Translations under genes and position numbers: made by a program | Notes under the pieces: model-generated | Database searches by the model: none | The model's input: only the letters and a program-made list of their open reading frames with translations | What the model was told of the DNA's origin: nothing | NCBI GenBank assembly: GCA_943330835.2 | Contig: CALQJH020000054.1 | Span: 1 to 9,311, forward strand | DNA length: 9,311 nucleotides | Direction of reading: 5' to 3' | Origin: Candidatus Kuenenia stuttgartensis | GTDB taxonomy: Bacteria; Bacteroidota; Bacteroidia; Chitinophagales; Chitinophagaceae | In this document: piece by piece, positions 1 to 6,027 of the stretch | Layout of the letters: the number at the start of each line of letters is the position of its first letter | How positions within the stretch are numbered: position 1 is the stretch's first letter

Positions 1-1713
1 AAAGTGCTTTATTTTGTTGTGGAAGGGAATCCTCAAAATGGGAAATACAAAGGAGATAAAACTGCTCAAGATGTTTGGTATACAACATTAGATGCCACAG
101 GAAATTGGGAACAAGCATTAAAATGTCCAGAGCCTATTAATACTAAGAATAACGACAATGCGATATTCTGGACTTCGGTTGATGGAAATAAAATATTGAT
201 TAGAGGGTCTTATGAAAATGGGAAATATTTGGGAAGAGGGTTTTCCTTCGTTACAAAAAACGCCAACGGCTGGTCCGCTCCGCAATCCATTAAAATAAAA
301 GGCTACAATGCCATGTCTGTAGACAAATATGATGGAGCAGTTTTGGCGAATGATGGTAAGACCATGCTGTTATATTTATCAGAAGAAAAAAACAGTTGGC
401 TCAATGATATTTATGTTAGTCAGTTGGAAATCAATAACGATTGGTCTGTTCCTCAAAAAATTTCAGATAGTGTAAGTATTGATGATTATGATGAGATTGC
501 TCCATTCGTGGCAGCTGATGGCGTAACCATGTATTTTTCAAGTGATAGACCTGGTGGGCTTGGTGGTTATGATATCTGGATGACAAAAAGATTAGATGAT
601 TCTTGGAAGAGCTGGTCAATCCCTGTAAACATGGGAGATTCTGTAAATTCTGATAAATGGGAAGCTTATTTTACACTTGATGCCAAAGCGGAGTTTGGTT
701 ATTTGGCAAGTACAAGAAATACCATCGGCGAAATTGATTTGTGTAGAGTAAAACTGGAGGAAAATCAGAAACCAAAATCAGTAGTGTTGTTTTTGGGAAA
801 ATCCTATAATGCCGATAATCATGATACTATTCCTGGTGTGATGGTTACTTACGAAGTAGAATCCAGCAATGCACCGGTAGTAATAAGTTCAGAAAATCAA
901 GAGTTCAAAACTGTTTTGCCTTACGGTAAAAAATATTTCATTAAAGCCTATGCTGATGGATTTGAAACATTGACAGACACTATAGACTTATCCATACTTG
1001 GAGCATATAAAGAATTGCATAAAGATTTATTTGTTCATCCCATTAAAAAGGAGATTAAAAGTGATATTGAAAACAAGTCAGATAGTGTATCAAATAAATT
1101 GAAATCTAAGGAAGAATTAGATCAGAAAAATGCAGATGGAATTTTAGATGATCATTCAAAAGATGCATCTGGTAAAACTATTGAAAAAGAAAAAGGAACA
1201 AAAGGTAAAAAGAAAGGAGCATCGAAATCAAAGGCTGATCCTGGAACAAAAAAGAAAGCAGGAGCAAAATCTAAAAGAGATTCAAAAGGGAAAGATAAAA
1301 AAGAAGGAAACGACCATAAAAATATAGATGAGGCCATTGGAAACAATGCTGATGAAGTAGAGAAAGGCGAAGTGCTTGAAGTGAATAATATCTTATTTGA
1401 TTTTGGAAAAGCTTCACTAAAATCTTCTTCATTCAAACAGCTTAATAAGGTAGTTGCCTTGTTAAAAGAAAATTCAAATATAAGTATCGAACTTTCAGCA
1501 CATACCGATAATGTAGGCCCTAATAAATACAATTTAAAACTATCAAGAGAAAGAGCAAGATCATCTCGTAAATACCTGATCTCAAAAGGAGTTTCTTCAA
1601 AAAGAGTTACTTCAAAGGGTTATGGAGAAAGAAAGCCAATTGCAACTAATAAAACAGCAAAAGGCAGAAAACAAAACCGAAGAGTGGAAATAAAAGTGTC
1701 CCGAAAAAATTAA
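1..1713 (+). CDS. PD40 beta-propeller / OmpA-family envelope protein (5' truncated)
   Basis: Probable outer-membrane-associated protein that anchors to peptidoglycan through a C-terminal OmpA domain. The reading frame is open at the window edge and begins inside a propeller blade, so the true start and any signal peptide lie upstream. Counting from the codon at position 4, residues 1-250 hold PD40-type blades, with signatures such as DGVTMYFSSDRPGG near 172-185 followed by GGYDIW. Residues 258-345 look like a carboxypeptidase-regulatory or other Ig-like beta domain. Residues 347-455 are a Lys/Ser/Gly/Asp-rich, probably disordered linker. Residues 460-565 are an OmpA-like domain (ILFDFGKASL, AHTDN, LSRERA, GYGERKP, NRRVEI). 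D502 and R517 have the same 15-residue spacing as the diaminopimelate-binding Asp/Arg pair of E. coli OmpA. In the Bacteroidota this architecture often occurs with envelope or type IX secretion-related proteins, but the exact role here is unknown. A strong terminator follows. Confidence 0.9.
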   Translation, partial: KVLYFVVEGNPQNGKYKGDKTAQDVWYTTLDATGNWEQALKCPEPINTKNNDNAIFWTSVDGNKILIRGSYENGKYLGRGFSFVTKNANGWSAPQSIKIKGYNAMSVDKYDGAVLANDGKTMLLYLSEEKNSWLNDIYVSQLEINNDWSVPQKISDSVSIDDYDEIAPFVAADGVTMYFSSDRPGGLGGYDIWMTKRLDDSWKSWSIPVNMGDSVNSDKWEAYFTLDAKAEFGYLASTRNTIGEIDLCRVKLEENQKPKSVVLFLGKSYNADNHDTIPGVMVTYEVESSNAPVVISSENQEFKTVLPYGKKYFIKAYADGFETLTDTIDLSILGAYKELHKDLFVHPIKKEIKSDIENKSDSVSNKLKSKEELDQKNADGILDDHSKDASGKTIEKEKGTKGKKKGASKSKADPGTKKKAGAKSKRDSKGKDKKEGNDHKNIDEAIGNNADEVEKGEVLEVNNILFDFGKASLKSSSFKQLNKVVALLKENSNISIELSAHTDNVGPNKYNLKLSRERARSSRKYLISKGVSSKRVTSKGYGERKPIATNKTAKGRKQNRRVEIKVSRKN

Positions 1714-1740
1714 TAAAATAAGCGAATAATCAAGGTAGTT

Positions 1741-1776
1741 AGCCAGCTCATGTTAAATGGGCTGGCTTTTTATTTT
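1741..1776 (+). terminator. Rho-independent terminator of the OmpA-family gene
   Basis: A 10-bp stem is formed by AGCCAGCTCA (1741-1750) and TGGGCTGGCT (1758-1767), with one G-T wobble and a 7-nt loop. A T-rich tail (TTTTTATTTT) follows on the + strand. It begins 27 nt after the stop codon of the upstream gene. The T tail overlaps the stop codon of the convergent kinase gene. On the - strand no U-run follows the hairpin, so it looks unidirectional. Confidence 0.85.
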
Positions 1777-2816
1777 GAAGCAGCTAGAGAGAACCCAAAA
1801 GTTGTTCCAACATCTAGCTTGCTACGAACATGAATAGCCTGTTGGTGTGCTTCAATAATATGTTTACAAATAGCAAGACCCAATCCACTTCCTCCAATTT
1901 TTCTGCTTCTCGCAGCATCCGTTCTGTAAAATCTTTCAAAAATTCTTATTCGTTGTTCTTCAGAAATACCGTAGCCATTATCACTGATTTCAACTAAGGT
2001 GTTTTTACCTTCTACTCTGTAAAAACTAGCTTCTATAGTGCCATTTTTCTTTCCGTATTTTATGGCATTGTCAATGATATTAGTGAGCACTTGCCTTATT
2101 TTTTCTTTATCTGCAAAAACTGTCAACGGACTGTCGCAACCCTTTTTAATAGCGCAATCAATTTCTTTTTCTTTAGCTTGTAAATAAAGCGATTCGTATA
2201 CTTCTTTTAACAAATCCTGTATAATAAAACTTTCAAAATATAATTCAAGTTCACCACTCTCTAATTTAGAGATTTCATCTAGGTCATCAACTAGGTTTAC
2301 CAATCTTTCGACATTTCGGAAAGTGCTTTGCAGGAATTTTACGTTTACTTCTTCATTGTTGATGGCTCCATTTAATAGTGTTTCAACGTATGCCTGAATG
2401 GAAAAAATGGGTGTTTTTAATTCATGGCTCAGGTTTTGTAAAAATTCTTTCCTGAAAATTTCATTTTGCTGTAGGACTTCTATTTCTTTTTTTTGTTGAT
2501 CAGCCCATCTCTCCACTTCAAGCTGAACCTCCGTTATGTTTTTTCTTGGCAAAATGTTTCTGTAATAAAAGTCTTCTTTTTTGGATGCTTTTGTTTGAGA
2601 AATTAATTTATAAATCAATTTGATTTGCCTGTGAATAAATAGTTTCAATACGAATAAAATAACCCCATAAGTAATGGCTATAGAAATTAATAAAAACAAT
2701 AGGGTTAACCACAAATCAGACTTTAAAAAAAATACAAAGATGGAAAGGGGGAAGGATAATAGGACGGCCCCTAAGAAAGCTAATTGAAATGGAGTTGGAT
2801 TTTTTTTAGAAAGCAT
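1770..2816 (-). CDS. PhoR-type sensor histidine kinase
   Basis: Inner-membrane histidine kinase, partner of the response regulator encoded just upstream. It autophosphorylates on His and passes the phosphate to the regulator's Asp. Length is 348 residues. Two hydrophobic segments (about 12-31 and 35-58) are separated by only a few residues, so there is essentially no extracytoplasmic sensor. Residues 62-120 form a charged, helical linker with no recognisable HAMP or PAS domain. The H box (NLSHELKTP) has phospho-acceptor H131. The N box has N246 and N250, the G1 box is DNGYG (279-283), the F box surrounds F293 and the G2 box is GGSGLGLA (308-315). All catalytic elements are intact. The ATG start lies 44 nt after the regulator's stop and gives a full-length protein. 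A TAnnTTTG match sits directly before the start. The family is PhoR-like by sequence, but phosphate as the signal is not shown. Confidence 0.92.
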   Translation of the reverse strand: MLSKKNPTPFQLAFLGAVLLSFPLSIFVFFLKSDLWLTLLFLLISIAITYGVILFVLKLFIHRQIKLIYKLISQTKASKKEDFYYRNILPRKNITEVQLEVERWADQQKKEIEVLQQNEIFRKEFLQNLSHELKTPIFSIQAYVETLLNGAINNEEVNVKFLQSTFRNVERLVNLVDDLDEISKLESGELELYFESFIIQDLLKEVYESLYLQAKEKEIDCAIKKGCDSPLTVFADKEKIRQVLTNIIDNAIKYGKKNGTIEASFYRVEGKNTLVEISDNGYGISEEQRIRIFERFYRTDAARSRKIGGSGLGLAICKHIIEAHQQAIHVRSKLDVGTTFGFSLAASK

Positions 2817-2821
2817 GATAG

Positions 2822-2829
2822 CAAAGGTA
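2822..2829 (-). promoter_or_regulatory. Possible internal -7 element before the kinase gene
   Basis: On the - strand TACCTTTG matches the Bacteroidota -7 consensus TAnnTTTG and ends 5 nt before the kinase ATG. Only a CTG, not TTG, occurs at the -33 position (21-nt spacer). If used, the transcript would start almost at the ATG and be leaderless or nearly so. A chance match in AT-rich DNA is possible. Confidence 0.3.
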
Positions 2830-2860
2830 ATTAGGTGAATTTAAATGTATCAGTAAAAGT

Positions 2861-3535
2861 TTACAATTCAAATTTATACCCCACGCCCTTTACTGTTGTA
2901 ATACAATCTACATTTAATTTTTGTCTGATTTTTCTAATGTGCACATCAATAGTTCGGTCACCTACAATAACTTCTGTGCCCCAGATGGTTTTTAATATCT
3001 CATTTCTAAGAAAAACTTTACCTGGTTTGGAAGCCAATAATGCCAGTAATTCAAACTCTTTTCTTGCCAATATAATTTCCTCGGATTTATATACAATCAT
3101 ATACCGTTCTCTATCAATTCGAAGGTCACCGATTTGAATCTTTTTACTGGTGTCAATGGGGATCCGTCTAAATAAAGCATTCACTTTGCTAATAAGTACT
3201 TTTGGCCTGATTGGTTTAGTAAGGTAGTCATCTGCGCCAGATTCCAGCCCTTTTACTTCACTGGCATCATCACTTATTGCAGTAAGAAAAATAATTAAAG
3301 TGTTTTTGAATAGGGGAGAAAGCCTGAGAATATTGCAAACTTCTATGCCACTTTTCCCAGGCATCATGATATCTAAAATAATTAAATCTGGTAAGAATGA
3401 TTTTGCTTTTTCAATAGCCGAATTGCCATCTTTAGCTGTTTCAACTGCAAATCCATCAGCCTCGAGATTGAATTTTAATATTTCCAGAATATCTGGTTCG
3501 TCATCTGCAATTAGAATCTTCTTTTTATTTTCCAT
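2861..3535 (-). CDS. PhoB/OmpR-family response regulator
   Basis: DNA-binding response regulator of the two-component pair with the downstream kinase. Numbered from the ATG at 3533-3535 it has 224 residues. The N-terminal receiver domain (about 1-122) has the acidic pair D11/D12, phospho-acceptor D55 in the ILDIMMPG stretch, switch residue T85 and conserved K107 (TKP). The C-terminal winged helix (about 132-224) has the typical DRTIDVHIRKIRQKL recognition segment and ends in GVGYKFEL. An in-frame TTG two codons upstream (3539-3541) could extend the protein. The ATG is preferred because it fits the usual receiver start and the promoter is very close. The gene reads divergently from the orphan secreted protein and is first in an operon with the kinase (44-nt gap). 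By sequence it belongs to the PhoB-like group common in the Bacteroidota, but its regulon is not evident here. Confidence 0.93.
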   Translation of the reverse strand: MENKKKILIADDEPDILEILKFNLEADGFAVETAKDGNSAIEKAKSFLPDLIILDIMMPGKSGIEVCNILRLSPLFKNTLIIFLTAISDDASEVKGLESGADDYLTKPIRPKVLISKVNALFRRIPIDTSKKIQIGDLRIDRERYMIVYKSEEIILARKEFELLALLASKPGKVFLRNEILKTIWGTEVIVGDRTIDVHIRKIRQKLNVDCITTVKGVGYKFEL

Positions 3536-3549
3536 ATCCAATAGTTTAG

Positions 3550-3577
3550 CAAAAATACCCTTTCAATTTTACCTCAA
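3550..3577 (-). promoter_or_regulatory. Promoter of the response regulator-kinase operon
   Basis: On the - strand the -7 element TATTTTTG (3557 down to 3550) matches TAnnTTTG exactly. A -33 TTG (3577-3575) lies 17 nt upstream of it. The -7 element ends 14 nt before the ATG at 3535, which implies a very short leader and supports that ATG over the upstream TTG. Confidence 0.6.
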
Positions 3578-3589
3578 GCTATAAAAAAC

Positions 3590-3616
3590 TGTTTAGTGTA
3601 TTATTAAATTGTTAAG
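3590..3616 (-). promoter_or_regulatory. Candidate activator site: CTTAACA / CTAAACA direct repeat
   Basis: On the - strand CTTAACA (3616-3610) and CTAAACA (3596-3590) are direct repeats with 20-nt start-to-start spacing, about two helical turns. The proximal copy lies 12 nt upstream of the -33 TTG of the regulator operon. OmpR/PhoB-family proteins bind direct repeats in this kind of position, so an autoregulatory site is plausible but unproven. The spacing is not the 11 or 22 nt of the E. coli pho box. Confidence 0.25.
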
Positions 3617-3666
3617 CAAGGTCCTTATTTTGGGCTTTTATTGCTGATAATGCCACTAAATTTAGT

Positions 3667-3674
3667 CATATTTG
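3667..3674 (+). promoter_or_regulatory. Possible -7 element of the orphan secreted-protein gene
   Basis: CATATTTG matches the TAnnTTTG consensus at five of six fixed positions and ends 13 nt before the ATG at 3688. A TTG at 3641-3643 lies 23 nt upstream, at the long end of acceptable spacing. This is a weak but well-placed candidate. Confidence 0.35.
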
Positions 3675-3687
3675 CAAAGTAATATTC

Positions 3688-5901
3688 ATGATGAAAAATA
3701 GCTACATCCTCATATTAATAATGTTGATTTTTTCGCAAAAATCTTTTGCGATGATGGACACTATTAAAGTCCCTTTATTCCGTCAGTATTTCCATGACCA
3801 AATTGACAATAATCAGAAAACCTGTGATTATCTTGATAATAAATTTAATCACAGACTCGATATCAGTGATAATGAGGAAGTAAATACGATTCTCTCGGAT
3901 ATGCTTTTCAGAAAAATTGATGATTTACAAAACTGGATTGAAACAGATACTTTTTTTGTAAAGAATAACGATAAAATCAGGCTGCTGAAATATGTAAACA
4001 GTACACTTGATAAATTAATGGAGGCATGGAACAAAAAATTAGTAACTGCATATGATTTCCCCGTTCTTATTGAGAAGATGGAAGTTCTTATTAAGAGCAA
4101 GGATAATAACCAGTCCCTAGTTTTGATTGTAAAAAATCTTCCTTACAACAGCGCAAAAATTATAACAGAAGTTTTCTCCGACAATATGGAGTATACTGCT
4201 GCACAAAAAATCGTGTATTTTAAATTTTGCAAATTACATCCTGAGTTAATTTTGTCAACCATAAGCCAATATCCTAAAGAAGATTTTACAGATAGTCTGA
4301 TAGGAATGGCCTCTTTATATAATCCCTCCCAGGTTTATTCATTTGCTCAGTCATCGAATACTGTTGTAGGTCAATTAATTCTCCATAGCAAGGATAATTT
4401 AACTGCTATTATTGCCAAACTAACGGCAACCCCTAACCCATTATTATATTTCCCTTTCCTAGATGATCTGTTGTCCGGCAAAAAAAGTATGGACATGATT
4501 CAGAAATTGGTAGGAGATGGGGAAGTTGGTTATGATAGTCTGGGGTATTATAAATTATTGGTTAAAACTGAAATAGATTATTTCGGAAGAATAGCTGCGG
4601 TATCAAAAGACACGCCTATAGCTATGTTTGGCGCAAATGGTTTAAGAGAAACATTAAAAGATAAAGCCGTAAGACATTTCATCACGCCAATCAATACCTT
4701 GCATAACGAGAATAATTTATCGATAAGAATGCGCGCTATTGATTCCTTATCTGCGGAAGAATTATATTTTATGATGGTGATGGGAGAGAGTGAAATTTAC
4801 ACGTCTAGTTTCAAGCATAGTTTCAATAGGTTGATGCAACACTTAGGCAACAAACCAAGAACGGATTCGTTATTGTTGAGTGTCAAATTTGATTACTTTA
4901 AAAAATTTATCAAAATGACGGCCAATTACAACCGTCTTGATACTTTTTTGAAAAGCATGCCAGCCCAAAATTCAGAGTTGTTAATGAAGGCGTTTGTTTC
5001 TAATCTTGCCAAATCAAACAATCTTGAAGATGCTACCGATGTAGCTGATTCCTATAGCAGCATTAATAATCCTAAACTTCAACAATCTATTTTAAATTAT
5101 GTAGATCAAAATGAGCAACAGGGAATCAATGAAAACAATCCAAAAGCAATATTGATTTATAATTTATTAAAGAATATTTTTCTTTCTGCTGATAGTAGTA
5201 ATCATATTAATTTAACAACCTTAGTTGGCATTCCTTCTATTTACGAAATTGATAAATCTAGTTTGGCGGATGATAGTGGCAGAATTATCGAACAAGTCTT
5301 TTTTTATGGTGACGAAGATGGAAAATTATATTTTCCCCAGTTCTTAAATTCCTTCTCACTTAAAGAATGGAAAATTACTCAAAAACCGGAGTGGGTAGAA
5401 ATAAGGTCTCTTAAAAGTAATATCTGGATTTACGCTAATCTTCCTTTGGATTACGACGCTAACTTGGATGATACTGCACAAATACATTTGAACAATTATT
5501 TATCGGAGAACGAATTATATCCAACCATTGTAGTACACAGAGGGCATAGTTACTGGCTTCCGGGCACTATCAGCCGAATGTCTTCGAGTGCAAAGATTGT
5601 ATTATTGGGTTCTTGCGGTGGGTACAAAAATTTAAATAAAATACTAACGGTTGCGCCTGATGCTCATATCATTTCAACAAAGGAAATTGGTGCTGGAGAT
5701 ATCAACAGGCCTATCATTACTTATTTAAATCAAGCACTGATTTCTAATACAAAAATTGTCTGGAAAAATTTGTGGCAAAATCTTTCTCTTTTATTTTCAA
5801 AGGATAAAAATAAAAATGTCAGGGAAAGCTGGGAGAATTATATTCCTCCCTATAAAAATCTAGGTGCCATTTTTATAAAAGCTTACAATAAGAAAGTATA
5901 G
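3688..5901 (+). CDS. Secreted protein of unknown function with caspase/gingipain-like C-terminal motifs
   Basis: I do not recognise a named family for this 737-residue protein. A classical Sec signal peptide is clear: MMKN, a hydrophobic core at residues 6-15, and cleavage after SFA at about residue 21. Residues 25-500 look mostly helical and may be helical repeats, with no motif I can assign. The C-terminal part (about 530-735) appears alpha/beta. It has a hydrophobic strand ending in YGDEDG (540-545), a strand followed by H617-R-G-H620, and the strand KIVLLG followed by S642-C643-G-G. A strand-His-Gly and a later strand-Cys 26 residues on resemble the catalytic dyad blocks of clan CD cysteine peptidases (gingipain, caspase, CHAT types). 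That is inference. No lipobox, no C-terminal membrane helix and no obvious type IX sorting domain are seen, so it is probably periplasmic or envelope-associated. The start is ATG 3688, and ATG 3691 is equally possible. No Shine-Dalgarno is present. It is apparently monocistronic or co-read with the ABC exporter. Confidence 0.85.
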   Translation: MMKNSYILILIMLIFSQKSFAMMDTIKVPLFRQYFHDQIDNNQKTCDYLDNKFNHRLDISDNEEVNTILSDMLFRKIDDLQNWIETDTFFVKNNDKIRLLKYVNSTLDKLMEAWNKKLVTAYDFPVLIEKMEVLIKSKDNNQSLVLIVKNLPYNSAKIITEVFSDNMEYTAAQKIVYFKFCKLHPELILSTISQYPKEDFTDSLIGMASLYNPSQVYSFAQSSNTVVGQLILHSKDNLTAIIAKLTATPNPLLYFPFLDDLLSGKKSMDMIQKLVGDGEVGYDSLGYYKLLVKTEIDYFGRIAAVSKDTPIAMFGANGLRETLKDKAVRHFITPINTLHNENNLSIRMRAIDSLSAEELYFMMVMGESEIYTSSFKHSFNRLMQHLGNKPRTDSLLLSVKFDYFKKFIKMTANYNRLDTFLKSMPAQNSELLMKAFVSNLAKSNNLEDATDVADSYSSINNPKLQQSILNYVDQNEQQGINENNPKAILIYNLLKNIFLSADSSNHINLTTLVGIPSIYEIDKSSLADDSGRIIEQVFFYGDEDGKLYFPQFLNSFSLKEWKITQKPEWVEIRSLKSNIWIYANLPLDYDANLDDTAQIHLNNYLSENELYPTIVVHRGHSYWLPGTISRMSSSAKIVLLGSCGGYKNLNKILTVAPDAHIISTKEIGAGDINRPIITYLNQALISNTKIVWKNLWQNLSLLFSKDKNKNVRESWENYIPPYKNLGAIFIKAYNKKV

Positions 5902-5925
5902 ATTGCCTGAAAGTGTCTAATCTAT
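5898..5925 (+). repeat. Inverted repeat across the stop codon of the secreted-protein gene
   Basis: ATAGATT (5898-5904) and AATCTAT (5919-5925) are perfect 7-bp inverted repeats separated by 14 nt. They span the TAG stop and run into the promoter-like TCTATTTG. The stem is AT-rich and only a short T run follows, so it is at best a weak terminator. It could equally be an operator or chance. Confidence 0.35.
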
Positions 5926-5928
5926 TTG
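5921..5928 (+). promoter_or_regulatory. Possible -7 element of the ABC exporter gene
   Basis: TCTATTTG matches TAnnTTTG at five of six fixed positions. No TTG occurs at a proper -33 distance (the nearest is 15 nt upstream). If active, it would give a leader of about 90 nt before the ATG at 6028. It overlaps the upstream in-frame TTG at 5926, which argues against that TTG as a start codon. Confidence 0.25.
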
Positions 5929-6027
5929 CCGTTATCAAATGCCGATAAGAGAAACAATCATGCTGCTTGTGGAAGACTATTCAAGGATAAGTCTGATAAA
6001 AGTGTACTAATAAAATATCCGCCTGAA

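Noticed and set aside
1152..1532. Minus-strand open frame opposite the Lys-rich linker and OmpA domain
   Set aside because: It is Ser/Phe/Pro-rich because it is the antisense of AAA/AAG/GAA-rich coding sequence. It shows no domain and lies entirely inside a well-supported gene.
3539..3541. TTG as the response regulator start
   Set aside because: The ATG two codons later fits the receiver-domain start, and the consensus promoter leaves almost no leader for the TTG.
2835..3584. Two + strand open frames opposite the response regulator
   Set aside because: Both are antisense to a complete receiver/winged-helix gene with all key residues, and neither shows any recognisable domain.
5605..5632. 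LLGSCGGY in the orphan protein as a lipoprotein signal (lipobox)
   Set aside because: It resembles L-x-G-C, but it lies near residue 643, far from the N-terminus. The real N-terminal signal peptide ends in SFA and has no Cys.
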